A stretch of DNA of 48,377 nt, from positions 1 to 48,377 of the forward strand of contig CAZUAH010000035.1 of NCBI GenBank assembly GCA_964617665.1. The letters are read 5' to 3'. Made by a program: the position numbers and the translations under genes. The stretch comes from JADHUC01 sp964617665. Lineage in GTDB: Bacteria > Planctomycetota > Planctomycetia > Pirellulales > Pirellulaceae. Below, piece by piece: positions 34,897 through 44,199 of the stretch (within the stretch, counting starts at the first letter, position 1; each line of letters starts with the position of its first letter). The notes beneath the pieces are model-generated. The model had not been told where the DNA came from. It saw only the letters and a program-made list of their open reading frames with translations, and did no database searches.

Positions 34897-37812
34897 TCAG
34901 TTCTTGACCAGCTCCGCAAAATCCGCGCGGTCTTTCAACGCGGTGAATGCTTCGTTCCAGTGAAGATCCGACGGTACGTCCAGACCAGCAGCAATGGCTT
35001 CACGCAACGTGTCGATCGCCAGAGCGGCACACCGCTCAGCGGCCGTTTCGTCGGTTTGGGCTAAGACGTTACTCGCCACGCCCAGTTCTTCGGCAACGGT
35101 GAAGAGCCGGCGAGGGTCGTTCGGCCAAAGCTCTTTCCGTTCCAGCGCGACGCGAACGGCTTCGTCCGCGCGTCCCAGATTTCTCAAAACACGGCCATAG
35201 TTGTAATAGTGCTTGCTTAAGAAGATGCGGTAACGAGCCACCGCCGCTGCACGAGAATGAGCCACTCGCTGATGATCGACTGCTTTTTTGTACGCTTCGG
35301 CCGCTTCTTCCAGACGCTGATTCTCTTCCAGCACGATTCCCAGGTTGTTGCAAACGCCGCCCAGACTGCTCTGTAAACCAATATTTCGCGGGTATTGCCC
35401 TACGAGGATCTCCTGCAATTCAAGTGCCCGAAGGAAAGACCGTTCTGCATCCGCCGTTTGCCGAAGTTCGCTTTGCGTCAAACCCAGATTGTTGTAACTG
35501 ACGGCAAGATCGCGGCGGTAGGACCGGTGGGACGGGGCAGCACGGACGAGTTGCTGTTGGAGTTCGATGGCTTGGCCGTACGAAACCGCAGCGTCCCGGA
35601 ACTGCTGAGTGCGCGATAGTGCGGCGCCGAGGTTGTTGCACGTCAACGCCAAATCACTTCGGTACTTCACGGCGTCGGGGCATGCGGCGACTGCCCTTTG
35701 CTGGTACGTGATCGCCTTCTGGTACGACTCGGCGGCTCGTGATGGTTGCTCGTCGGCGTAAAGAGCGCTCAAGTTGTTGTAGGATGCAGCGAGATTGCGG
35801 GCTTGCTCCGGATCATCCGGAGACGCAGTCACCAAGTCCTGCTGGAGGCGGATTGCATTGCGAAACGACTCTTCCGCCTTGTCGGGCTCGGCTGTTTGGC
35901 TCTGCAGCAAACCGAGATTGTTATGAGACAAGGCAAGGTCTCGCCGGTACTGAGCGACATCTGGAGAATCCGAAACGAGTTCCTGTTGTCGGCGGATGGC
36001 CTCGTGGTAAGCACGGCGAGCATCATCGGTTTCACCTGACCGGCTTAGCAGCAAGGCCAGGTTGTTTCGGCAGAGAGCCAGATTACTCTGGTGCTCATCC
36101 TCGTGAGGCTCGTCCGCAACCAAACGCTGGAGAATCGACTGCGCCTTCTCGTAGGCGGCAATTGCGTCCTCGGTCGAACCAATGGCCTCGGCCATGGTTC
36201 CGATTTTGGTATATGTCAAGGCAAGATCGGCCTGCAGTCCCGGATCATCTCCGGCCTCCTCGACCAAGTCACGGTAGTACTCCAGCGTCTCCTGCAACCA
36301 CTGGTGTCGGAGCGATTCGGCTCCCGGAACCTCGCCGAGTTGTTCGGCGAATCGAGCGCCGAAACGATCCAACATACTTCGAGCACGCCGATATTCCGTC
36401 TCGGCACGTACGAAATTCTGTTCCGTTCTTGCCTTTTCGCGTGCGATGAGGAACGTGCTGACGGCAAGCCCTATCACTGCCAGCAAGCACGCAGCTGCAA
36501 CGCCTCCAACGAAATGCTTGTGCCGCCGTGCCCATTTATTCAGTCGATCGGGAATCGTTGGAGGCTTGGCCACGGTTGGCTTGCCCTCCAAGACGCAACG
36601 CAGGTCCTCCGCGAACTGCTCGGCGGTTGCGTAGCGTTCCTCCCGACGTTTCGCCATGGCCTTGAAGATTACCGTTTCCAGGTCGGCGGGTATCTCCGGC
36701 TGCAGTCGGCTGAGCCGTGCGGGATCATGTTGCTCGATCTGCCGCAGCAGAGCTGGACCGTCCTGACCGGGAAAAGCCGGCCGGAGGGCCAATAACTCGT
36801 ACAGGGTCGTACCCAACGAGCACACGTCCGAACGCTGATCGATTAACGCGGTTTGTCCCGCTGCCTGTTCGGGGCTCATGTAACGCATCGTTCCGACCAG
36901 ATCGCCCGTTTTGGTAAGAGCCGCATCCGTCTGGCAACGGGCGAGGCCGAAGTCCGTCACCCACAGTTTTCCGTCGCCGTCCAACAACAGGTTGGACGGC
37001 TTGATGTCGCGATGGACGATGCCATACTCGTGAGCTGCGTGCAGCGCTTCGGCTGCCTGAATCCCTAGGCGCACGACCGAGCGGAAGTACTGATGCCGGT
37101 TGTCCGACTTCTGAGTTAGAAAAGAATGACACGTCGAGCCGCGAGCGTTTTCTTCTGGTTGGCCTCCCTCGTCCGCCTGCGGCTCGATGTCCGCGACGGA
37201 CGAGTCATGCTCCGCGGAGCGGAACTTGCTGCGCAATTCAGCGATCGCCCGGTCCAGCGGCTGGCCGTCGATGAATTGCATCGCGTAGTAATGGACACCC
37301 CTGTCCGCTCCGACGGCAAACACGGGAACGATGTTCGGATGGTGCAGTTGAGCGGCAGCTTGCGCTTCGTTCTTAAAGCGGGCAATCTGCTTGGAATCCA
37401 GGACCGCGGCAAACGGAAGTACTTTCAAGGCAACGCGTCGCCCCAACGAAATCTGCCGTGCTTCGTAGACGACGCCCATCCCGCCATGCCCGATCTCCCG
37501 AACAAGCGCAAAGTCGCCTAGTCGTTTCTCGTCGCCTTCAAGCGGGGCGGCTTCCGCCTCCGGCTGGTCAGAGTGGTTCCCAAACCCGGCCGCTACGTCG
37601 TGCAACGTTTCCAGACTAGCCAGATAGGCTTGGAGCGGTTCCACCAGGTCCGGATGCTGCCGCAACAGGTCTTCCGTTTGCGGCGGTACACCGTCCTCGA
37701 GCGCCGCCAGATACTGATCCAGAATATCCGTCAGACGGTCTTTCTGTTCCACAGTCAGCCGTCTTATGGTCGACGGTTCGACGCTGAGATCGGACAGATC
37801 GCCACTGTACAT
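34897..37812 (-). CDS. Membrane serine/threonine protein kinase with TPR region
   Basis: 971 residues from ATG 37812, two bases after the sigma-factor stop. The frame continues upstream inside that gene. Residues 1-95 are a helical pre-domain typical of planctomycete kinases (LDQYLAALEDG-like, then RQHPDLVEPLQAYL). The kinase domain spans ~100-410: Gly loop GHGGMG (108-113), Lys130 in VALKVL, HRD 267-269 in IVHRDIKPSNLLL, DFG 287-289, and MSPEQ 312-316. DVCSLG replaces the usual DVYSLG. A ~45-residue acidic insert lies before the HRD helix. One membrane helix (434-456) precedes about eight TPR-like repeats (~540-930) marked by recurring YNNLG/CNNLG. All catalytic residues are present, so it should be active, with the kinase in the cytoplasm and the TPRs outside. 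Confidence 0.93.
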   Translation of the reverse strand: MYSGDLSDLSVEPSTIRRLTVEQKDRLTDILDQYLAALEDGVPPQTEDLLRQHPDLVEPLQAYLASLETLHDVAAGFGNHSDQPEAEAAPLEGDEKRLGDFALVREIGHGGMGVVYEARQISLGRRVALKVLPFAAVLDSKQIARFKNEAQAAAQLHHPNIVPVFAVGADRGVHYYAMQFIDGQPLDRAIAELRSKFRSAEHDSSVADIEPQADEGGQPEENARGSTCHSFLTQKSDNRHQYFRSVVRLGIQAAEALHAAHEYGIVHRDIKPSNLLLDGDGKLWVTDFGLARCQTDAALTKTGDLVGTMRYMSPEQAAGQTALIDQRSDVCSLGTTLYELLALRPAFPGQDGPALLRQIEQHDPARLSRLQPEIPADLETVIFKAMAKRREERYATAEQFAEDLRCVLEGKPTVAKPPTIPDRLNKWARRHKHFVGGVAAACLLAVIGLAVSTFLIAREKARTEQNFVRAETEYRRARSMLDRFGARFAEQLGEVPGAESLRHQWLQETLEYYRDLVEEAGDDPGLQADLALTYTKIGTMAEAIGSTEDAIAAYEKAQSILQRLVADEPHEDEHQSNLALCRNNLALLLSRSGETDDARRAYHEAIRRQQELVSDSPDVAQYRRDLALSHNNLGLLQSQTAEPDKAEESFRNAIRLQQDLVTASPDDPEQARNLAASYNNLSALYADEQPSRAAESYQKAITYQQRAVAACPDAVKYRSDLALTCNNLGAALSRTQQFRDAAVSYGQAIELQQQLVRAAPSHRSYRRDLAVSYNNLGLTQSELRQTADAERSFLRALELQEILVGQYPRNIGLQSSLGGVCNNLGIVLEENQRLEEAAEAYKKAVDHQRVAHSRAAAVARYRIFLSKHYYNYGRVLRNLGRADEAVRVALERKELWPNDPRRLFTVAEELGVASNVLAQTDETAAERCAALAIDTLREAIAAGLDVPSDLHWNEAFTALKDRADFAELVKN

Positions 37813-37814
37813 AT

Positions 37815-38459
37815 CTATTCGACTGGCTCGCACACTTGTTTGAATTTTTCGATGGCCCGCAACCATAGCATGCGAACCGCGCCGCTCTTGCGATCCATTC
37901 GTTCGGCAATCTCGTCGAACGACAATCCCTGCAGATTTCGTAGCACGATTACATCGCGATATTGCGGCCGAAGTTTGGCAAGTTGATCCGACAACGCTAC
38001 CGCATGTTCACGCTTACGCATCGGTGTGCTCGGCGAAGGCCCGGGATCCGCCAGGATATTTGCGAAGTTGACCACCGATCGGTCCAGCGCGGCACTAACC
38101 TGCTCGATCGAAATCTCACAGCGAACATCGCGTTTTTTCGCCTTCAGATGAGTTTCGACAGCATGGTGCAGAGAGTTGATCAGGATTTGCCGCAGCCATC
38201 CCAGAAACTCGCGTTCTGTGCTTCCACGGAACTTGTCAAAGTCGCGATGGGCCGCCAGCATAGTCTCCTGCACCAAGTCCGACGGGTTCATGCGACGGCG
38301 CAGTCGCCGGTTGAACTGCGTGGTGGCGAGGATCGTCAGATAGTTGCGGTACAGTTCCAGCACTTCGCCCAAGGGGTTGAGATGCCCTTGGCGAGCCTCA
38401 TCAAGCAATTGCTCAACACGGACGTCCTCTCGGTTCTCTGGCGATGTGACGCTGCTCAT
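37815..38459 (-). CDS. ECF-type RNA polymerase sigma factor (planctomycete group)
   Basis: 214 residues from ATG 38459 (MSSVTSPEN); in-frame starts at 38525 and 38570 are possible but less family-like. Region 2 is clear: LLDEARQGHLNPLGEVLELYRNYLTILA, then RRRMNPSDLVQETMLAAHRDFDKFRGSTEREFLGWLRQIL. Region 4 is ALSDQLAKLRPQYRDVIVLRNLQGLSFDEIAERMDRKSGAVRMLWLRAIEKF, with its HTH. Wording matches the planctomycete sigma-70 subfamily that usually sits beside protein kinases rather than a classical anti-sigma factor. The stop lies two bases before the kinase start, so the two are translated together, which suggests that the kinase controls sigma activity. Confidence 0.92.
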   Translation of the reverse strand: MSSVTSPENREDVRVEQLLDEARQGHLNPLGEVLELYRNYLTILATTQFNRRLRRRMNPSDLVQETMLAAHRDFDKFRGSTEREFLGWLRQILINSLHHAVETHLKAKKRDVRCEISIEQVSAALDRSVVNFANILADPGPSPSTPMRKREHAVALSDQLAKLRPQYRDVIVLRNLQGLSFDEIAERMDRKSGAVRMLWLRAIEKFKQVCEPVE

Positions 38460-39140
38460 GAGTTTGTTTCTGACTCCATCATAGCAATCCGCAGGTGAAC
38501 GGCCCAAGCCTAATTGCGTACCCATCAAGAACCGCGGTTCGGAATCCTCTCGTACGTGTACTGTCTTCACTATTTAACACACCCTAGCTTAATATGTATC
38601 GTCGTTTTCCCAATTAGTTCTTACGCGAACGGCAACAAACGACGAGACGAAAGGCGTGACTGGAAGGGAATCGAGACGTGCCGCTTTGGATTTGACGACA
38701 GCTTCAATCATTCCGTTCCATTGTGGGATATGAGAAAGCCGATGGGCTGGATGAATTCGCAAGGATTCTGGGCAAACGGATACTTTTGAGGCATTACCCC
38801 GCTCCGAAGACTACTCCAGGGCACGATCAGCGAAGGACGAACTGCTGTCATTCCTGTACACCGAAAAAGGGATGTGCGTTTCGACATCGCAGCCGCTTGC
38901 TCTGATCAGCCGACCGCGTGTGGGAACAAGGCCGACGATGTCGCAAGCAATCTGGCTAAATGAGCACGTCTGGCTGACCTTGACAATCCAGGGGAAATTC
39001 GAGTAATTACCGCAGTGCCGTACGCCATTCTCGTGGACGGTACGTCCTGATGCTGCGCGGCGGGCCTGTCGCCAAGTCGAGACGTGTGCGCCCCCATTTC
39101 TCCAGTTTCCAAAATACCCCCTGCTGCGGCATCGAAACAG
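38460..39140. other. Intergenic region between sigma factor and barrel protein
   Basis: About 680 bases between divergent genes. Short open frames (38514-38789, 38723-38905) have no recognisable domain. An AT-rich segment at 38572-38620 is the likeliest promoter zone for the minus-strand sigma/kinase unit, but I cannot assign hexamers. Nothing else was identified. Confidence 0.4.
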
Positions 39141-40349
39141 ATGGCCGACCGTCGACACACGCAACTCACGCATCTGCTTCAGCACTCTCCGGTGCGACTG
39201 TCCCTGTTTGCTGCCTGCTGGTTCGCAGCCGCTATTTCTCCAGCTTTGGCGTTGGGACAGACGTGGCCAGAGAGCCAGTTTCTGGAGAATCCCTACGGCA
39301 CGCGTCCTTTGTGGCAGGCACACGCCGCTCGGGCAGGTAGACATGACATGGGCTGGGACCTCTGCCCTGTGTTGCCTGCGAATTGGCTCCAGGAAGCCGT
39401 CGGCGACGATTTGCCGCTCTCCGAGCCGACAGATGCAGCTGCGGAGGAGAGTGAAGGGTCTGAGGAAGGCGAGGAAGAGGATGCCTCGGACGACGAGGCA
39501 AACGGTATCTTCCAGGAACCGATCGTCTTGTATCCTGGGCAGAAGAAGATCCGCACCACCTTTGCCTATATGCAGCAGACTTTCCAATATCCCATTACTC
39601 TCTCCGATGGCAGCCTGGGTCTGGAACGGGACCGTGTCAGGCAATTCACCATCACGCCCGATCTTCGCTTTGGGCTCACATCCAGGACGGAAGGACACGT
39701 GCGTGTGCCGCTCCGTTACCTGCAGGTGGAATACTCGTCTCTGGACTTTGATGTCTATGATAACGAGGCTGGAGTGGGGGACATCGTAGCCGGTGCGAGT
39801 CATCTTCTTTGGCCACTTTGCGACGAATCAACAAGTCTCGTGGGTTCGCTCGATGTCATGTTTCCAACCGGTGGCGATCCGTTTGGCCTGAGTTCCATTT
39901 ATAACGCGATCAGCAGCGGATTCTGGGGGATCTCGGCCGGCTTGTCATGGGCCCATACGGATGAAGAGTCTCTGACTTGGTACGCTGGAGGCGCGTACAC
40001 GCACTACTTCCCTGCGACTTACTTTGCGACTGAAGTTGAGAAGGCCGATGTGTACTCTGTGTGGTTGGGAACCAATTACTACGTCACTAAGAACACGACG
40101 TTGAGCATGGAGTTCTATCTGGACTACCAGGGCAACTTCATATACGACGGGGTAGAATGGCCGGGCACTTCCATCGAGCCTCTCGGCCTGCGTCTTGCAC
40201 TCGGGCACGATCGCGGCCACGGCAGACGGCTCGAACCGTTCGTACAATTCGGCCTAAACGAAGACAGGAGAAGTGTGACGATCGGTATCTCTACGTCACA
40301 GTTCTTCCCGTGTTCCATGACGGGGCTTCACGGGTGCAGGTTGCGGTAG
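39141..40349 (+). CDS. Putative outer-membrane beta-barrel protein
   Basis: 402 residues from ATG 39141 (MADRRHTQL); an upstream in-frame ATG is less signal-peptide-like. Signal peptide ~1-38 (LSLFAACWFAAAISPALALG). Residues ~75-125 are a very acidic linker (EESEGSEEGEEEDASDDE). From ~130 on, alternating amphipathic beta strands appear with aromatic girdle residues: RTTFAYMQQTFQYPI, FTITPDLRFGLTSRTEGHVRVPLRYLQVEY, VGDIVAGASHLLW, SLVGSLDVMFPTGGDP, ISAGLSWAHT, LRLALGHD, LEPFVQFGLN. This resembles the MetA-pathway or transporter-like barrels. The expected C-terminal aromatic end (GISTSQFF) is followed by 13 extra residues (to CRLR), perhaps after stop-codon loss or a frameshift. Confidence 0.65.
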   Translation: MADRRHTQLTHLLQHSPVRLSLFAACWFAAAISPALALGQTWPESQFLENPYGTRPLWQAHAARAGRHDMGWDLCPVLPANWLQEAVGDDLPLSEPTDAAAEESEGSEEGEEEDASDDEANGIFQEPIVLYPGQKKIRTTFAYMQQTFQYPITLSDGSLGLERDRVRQFTITPDLRFGLTSRTEGHVRVPLRYLQVEYSSLDFDVYDNEAGVGDIVAGASHLLWPLCDESTSLVGSLDVMFPTGGDPFGLSSIYNAISSGFWGISAGLSWAHTDEESLTWYAGGAYTHYFPATYFATEVEKADVYSVWLGTNYYVTKNTTLSMEFYLDYQGNFIYDGVEWPGTSIEPLGLRLALGHDRGHGRRLEPFVQFGLNEDRRSVTIGISTSQFFPCSMTGLHGCRLR

Positions 40350-40898
40350 ACGGAAAAGGGGGACACCAATTTGTAGGCCGGACCAAGCAAACCGTGCAGC
40401 TGCCGGAACTTCGGCCTCTTCTAATGGCGTTGTTTGCCGTACAGGCTGTCAAAGCAACAAAGCCGGTTTGCGCTGTTCCGGCAAGGGGTCGGCCTCGGTC
40501 CGGCCTACGCGATGCTGAGAATTGCCCGGCACGCGCTTTTCCGGTTTTGCGACGTATTGCATAACCGTGGCTAGCCGGAAGTCCACAAACCGGATTGCTT
40601 CCTGGATGGTCCACGAAGGTCCCGCATCGCTCGGTCTTGTGAGTGACGACCGGCGCGGGTTTGAGGCACTGCCTGCGAGGCCGGAATGATCGCAAGTCAA
40701 CTCGTACGACCAATACGGGGGCGAAGCCGGCAAAGCGTTGCGCGGCGAATCTCGCAACGTGGTGGGATGTTTAGCTGACGCTGTGATATGATCCGCACAA
40801 GCGTTGCGGGCTCGTGGTCTTTGACAATTCGACCCGTGGCCCCGGCGTCGGTGCGTAGACGGCCGGTTGGGGCACGAACGTCGCGGATGCAGATGCGA
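40350..40898. other. Intergenic region without recognised genes
   Basis: 549 bases. Open frames on both strands (40291-40713 minus, 40449-40757 minus) are Arg/Pro/Ser-rich with no family resemblance. A TTTGACA at about 40819 could be a -35 element on the plus strand, but no matching -10 and no downstream plus-strand gene were seen. No clear function. Confidence 0.4.
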
Positions 40899-41312
40899 CT
40901 ATGAGCCGTCGTGCGCGTCTGGATCGTCAGAGAGTTGCTTGTTCATCAGCCACTTGATGGCCTTGTCCCTCTCCTGGAATGTGCGGACGTTCCATCCCCG
41001 GTTTCGACAGACAGTCTCGCAAAAAAGTTCGTCCCTTGCTTGAGCTGTGCCAGGTGGCGGCATGATGATCGCTGCCCTACTACTTGGATCGACCTTTAGT
41101 TCGGCATAGAGATCGGGCAAGCCAAACAAATCGACTACTGACTCCCCGCCTTCCCACTTTAAGTCGTCTATGAGAAACAGGTTTGTGTTGTAGTCTCTTG
41201 CCAAGTTGATGGCCTTGGTCGTCGCATCTTTGGCCTCATCTGCTGTGACCCGGCCCATAGCTTTGTACTGAACGATGCCAAGGTCAGGGACATACTCCAA
41301 AGTCCACGACAT
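40899..41312 (-). CDS. Small STAS/SpoIIAA-like protein
   Basis: 137 residues; ATG 41312 is preceded by AAGGTGA at good distance. The N-terminal part reads as an alternating beta-alpha STAS-like fold: MSWTLEYVPDLGIVQYKAMG, RVTADEAKDATTKAINLARDY, TNLFLIDDLKW, then LPDLYAELKVDPSSRAAIIM. Small SpoIIAA-like proteins of this size are widespread and mostly of unknown role. I see no serine clearly equivalent to the SpoIIAA phosphorylation site. It lies 95 bases downstream of the polyamine operon on the same strand, but has its own ribosome site and may be independent. Confidence 0.6.
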   Translation of the reverse strand: MSWTLEYVPDLGIVQYKAMGRVTADEAKDATTKAINLARDYNTNLFLIDDLKWEGGESVVDLFGLPDLYAELKVDPSSRAAIIMPPPGTAQARDELFCETVCRNRGWNVRTFQERDKAIKWLMNKQLSDDPDAHDGS

Positions 41313-41407
41313 GGGTGTTCACCTTCTACTGTTTGCTCTCCAGTGACTGAATGTACGAAAGGACTCTTTGCTACGGCTAGCGCCCCGCGGCTGATGAATA
41401 ATCCGGA

Positions 41408-42706
41408 CTAATTCGTCCCGGGCACATGGAGAGCATCCAGACCAAAAGGGGCCTCGGTGCCAACCAACAGGGTTTTCGATTCGTCGATCCCTCGTGCTTG
41501 GCGTTTTCCGCTTCCTCCTGTTCGGTTCCGGAGCATCGTTTCGGCGCGTATCGTTCGTATCTTCTCTTGCTGATAGAGATGGACCACTTTGGCCGGGGGG
41601 AAACCGTTGAACCAGGTCGACGACGCGTGGGTGTACGCGCCGATGTCCTCACTGTAGACCAGGTCACCAAGCTCCAGGCCGGGCAATTCCTCGTCGTGCG
41701 AAATGGTATCCAACGCGTCGCAGGTCGGACCGAAGACGGCGCAGGTTTCTCGGGTGCCGTCAGTGAAGGCTTTCAGATGATATTGGATGTGGTCGAAAAT
41801 GATGCCGGAGAACGTGTGGTACACGCCGTCGTCGATGTAGTAGCAAGGCTTTCCGGCGCGAACCGCTTTGCCGATGACGCCGGCAACCGCCGTGCACGCG
41901 GTGGCTACCATGAAACGTCCGGGTTCGGCGATGATCTTCACCTCGCTAGGAAACAGCCGATTTAGCTCCGTGTTCAGCATTCTCGCCAGCACGCGAAACG
42001 GCTTCACCTGGTTGTCGTACGGAACGGGGAAACCGCCGCCGATGTCGAGAATCTTGAACTGCGTTCGCCCTTGGCGCCGAGCCTCCTCGAATACACCGGC
42101 GGCCAGATTCAACGCGCGGACATAACTTGAGAAATCAGTGCACTGGCTGCCGACGTGAAAACTGATGCCTTCGACCGCCAGGCCCGCACGAGTCGCCGCT
42201 TGAATCAGGTCCCAGGCTTCGTCGGGGGCCACGCCGAACTTCGATGACAATTCGACGACGGATCCCTCGTTCGGCACCTTGATTCGCAGGATTAGTCGAG
42301 CAGAAGGTGCATGCCGCTTGATCTTGTCGATTTCGGCATAGTTGTCGTACGTCACGAGCGGCTCGTAGGCGTCTAACTCGGCCAGGGCGCGTACGTCCTT
42401 GATCGTGTTCGCGTAAATGATCTTGTCTCGGATAAAGGCTCGGCGCTCCGTGGACGGCAGCGATTCGATGTTCCTGCGGACCAACGTCAGTTCGGGCAGC
42501 GAGGCCACGTCAAAACTCACACCAGTACGGTACAATGTCTTCACGATGCCGGGATCCGAGTTGGCCTTCACCGCATAGTAAGCCTGGACCCGCGGGAGCC
42601 GCCTCTTGAACTCCGCGTAGTTCTTTCGTAGCGCCTGGTGGTCCACGACGAACAGGGGGGTTCCGTATTCACGGGCGAGGCCCTGGAGTATGTTGCGTGT
42701 TAACAT
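41408..42706 (-). CDS. PLP-dependent ornithine-type decarboxylase (fold III)
   Basis: 432 residues from ATG 42706, which overlaps the TGA of the homospermidine synthase gene by one base (TGATG). Fold-III decarboxylase motifs are in order: AYYAVKANSDP with the PLP lysine K47, FDVASLPEL, ISFHVGSQC, ILDIGGGFP, IIAEPGRFMVA, FGPTCDALDTI with the active-site Cys, YSEDIGAYTHASSTWFNGF. These fit eukaryotic-like or bacterial ornithine decarboxylase; some members prefer lysine or other diamino acids, so substrate is inferred from the neighbouring homospermidine synthase, which uses putrescine. The C-terminus carries ~40 extra residues after the usual end (RNRTGGSGKR onward). A longer in-frame extension upstream lies inside the neighbouring gene and is not coding. 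Confidence 0.9.
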   Translation of the reverse strand: MLTRNILQGLAREYGTPLFVVDHQALRKNYAEFKRRLPRVQAYYAVKANSDPGIVKTLYRTGVSFDVASLPELTLVRRNIESLPSTERRAFIRDKIIYANTIKDVRALAELDAYEPLVTYDNYAEIDKIKRHAPSARLILRIKVPNEGSVVELSSKFGVAPDEAWDLIQAATRAGLAVEGISFHVGSQCTDFSSYVRALNLAAGVFEEARRQGRTQFKILDIGGGFPVPYDNQVKPFRVLARMLNTELNRLFPSEVKIIAEPGRFMVATACTAVAGVIGKAVRAGKPCYYIDDGVYHTFSGIIFDHIQYHLKAFTDGTRETCAVFGPTCDALDTISHDEELPGLELGDLVYSEDIGAYTHASSTWFNGFPPAKVVHLYQQEKIRTIRAETMLRNRTGGSGKRQARGIDESKTLLVGTEAPFGLDALHVPGTN

Positions 42707-44175
42707 CAGTCCTTTTCCCCTACCAGAAAGTTCTTGAATTGCCAAGGATCGGTTTCGTCGACGCCAAGACAGGCATATCCGTCGAAGGCGTTTCGATAGT
42801 CTCTTAAGGGCGTCCAATCGGACGGTACCGAGATGAAATCGCCGAGGTAAGGCGTGGAGATATTGAGGATGTAGTCGTGGGGCAGATCGTCCGGAACGCA
42901 GACGCCCTCGGCCGGGTTTTCGATCATCCACATGACGGCCGCCACCACCGAGATGGCCACTTGCATGGTCGTCGCGTTCTGATGGGGCACCAGACGGCGG
43001 GATTCTTCGATGCTCAGGTCGCTGCCGGTCCACCACGAATTGAACGCATGGCCCATGAGCAAGGCGCCGAGTATGTCCGCCCCGCTGGTGATTTCGTCTC
43101 CCATGATCCGGTGATTGGGCTGGAGTTCGTAGTCGTAACCCCGCAACTCGTTAAGGGACACAATGGCGGCGTCACAGGGGCAGTAGGCGTAGTGAACGGT
43201 GGGACGGTAGACCGGTTTGGTTCCTTCCCAAACCGTGAGTCGGTCAGAGATCGTGTAAGATTCGCCGTGACGGACGACCATACCTCGAATCGTATAATTT
43301 GGCACCCAGGAACGCACCCAGGTATTCAAACCCATCTGCGCGAGGCAGATCTGGTTGCGGGGACCCTCTTCGTGCTCGTACGCTCGCGGCGGCAATTCCT
43401 TCTCGTGTGTTCCCCAGCCCATTTCGGCAGTGGTTGTTCCTTCCTCACGGAATCCCTCGACACTCCAGGTGTTGACAAATTCGTCCACCTCTTTGGGTTG
43501 ATCAGAGATCTGCGTGTCCCGTTCCGAACAGTGGATGACCTTCACACCGAGCTTCATGGCCAGTCGGTTGAACGTGTGGTCGGCCATCAACTGGGCGATT
43601 TCTTCGGCCTCGGTGCCTTCAACCCGTTTTTCGGCCAGCAGCCGCTCGCCGATGTCCATAAGCCCTTGCTTCGTGAAGTGCGAAATAAGGCCGGGATTGG
43701 CACCGTGCTCGACCACAGCGGTGGGCCCCGGTTCGGGCCAGGACTGCCGGAGGCGAGCCAGATTCTGGTGGCGATAGTAAAGTGTGCGTTGGGTTGGCTG
43801 CGAGTACAGGCTGGTGTCGTACGGGTCCCACACCTCAACGGACGTGTTGATGTAAAGGACTCCCTGGTCGTGGCACCAACCGACGATTTCACAGCAGTCG
43901 ATATTCCAAGCCAGGTCAATGAGCAGGTCACCGGCACTCAGATACTCTCCCAACAGCGATCCGAGATTATCCGGTGTTATCTCACGACGAACGAATTTGA
44001 CGCCACGGGCGGTCCACTGCTCCAGGTCTTTGGCTTTGTCTTCGAGGTCAAGGACAGTGATGTTCTCGGGCGGCACTTGCACATGATCCAGCAAGATGGG
44101 CAACGTGCATTGTGCCACGGACCCGAAGCCCACCATCAGAACTCGCTGTTTGAATTCGACTGTTGTTTTCGACAC
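42706..44175 (-). CDS. hss: Homospermidine synthase
   Basis: 489 residues. The start is GTG 44175, with AAGGAGA nine bases upstream and 24 bases after the preceding stop. Features match bacterial homospermidine synthases: Rossmann motif VLMVGFGSVAQCTLP, LLIDLAWNIDCCEIVGWCHDQGVLYINTSVE, VVEHGANPGLISHFTKQGL, MGWGTHEKELPPRA, ISTPYLGDF near the C-terminus. The enzyme makes homospermidine from two putrescines, or from spermidine and putrescine, using NAD as internal hydride carrier. Length is as expected (~470-490). The next gene, translated coupled, would supply putrescine. An antisense frame of 434 codons covers it but is a shadow. Confidence 0.93.
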   Translation of the reverse strand: MSKTTVEFKQRVLMVGFGSVAQCTLPILLDHVQVPPENITVLDLEDKAKDLEQWTARGVKFVRREITPDNLGSLLGEYLSAGDLLIDLAWNIDCCEIVGWCHDQGVLYINTSVEVWDPYDTSLYSQPTQRTLYYRHQNLARLRQSWPEPGPTAVVEHGANPGLISHFTKQGLMDIGERLLAEKRVEGTEAEEIAQLMADHTFNRLAMKLGVKVIHCSERDTQISDQPKEVDEFVNTWSVEGFREEGTTTAEMGWGTHEKELPPRAYEHEEGPRNQICLAQMGLNTWVRSWVPNYTIRGMVVRHGESYTISDRLTVWEGTKPVYRPTVHYAYCPCDAAIVSLNELRGYDYELQPNHRIMGDEITSGADILGALLMGHAFNSWWTGSDLSIEESRRLVPHQNATTMQVAISVVAAVMWMIENPAEGVCVPDDLPHDYILNISTPYLGDFISVPSDWTPLRDYRNAFDGYACLGVDETDPWQFKNFLVGEKD

Positions 44176-44199
44176 GGTTAATCGTCTCCTTGTATTCTT

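Noticed and set aside
38811..39803. 330-codon minus-strand frame over the barrel gene and its upstream region
   Set aside because: No recognisable domain; overlaps a gene with a signal peptide and barrel strands on the other strand.
40291..40757. Overlapping minus-strand frames of 102-140 codons
   Set aside because: Biased composition, no domain, no ribosome site; treated as non-coding.
42707..43036. 110-codon upstream extension of the decarboxylase
   Set aside because: Lies within the homospermidine synthase gene and is Arg-rich without family similarity; the ATG at 42706 overlaps the upstream stop as coupled genes do.
42877..44181. 434-codon open frame on the plus strand opposite homospermidine synthase
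   Set aside because: It mirrors codon structure of a well-recognised gene on the other strand, has no domain or ribosome site, and is rich in His/Arg/Gly as shadows of GC-rich genes are.
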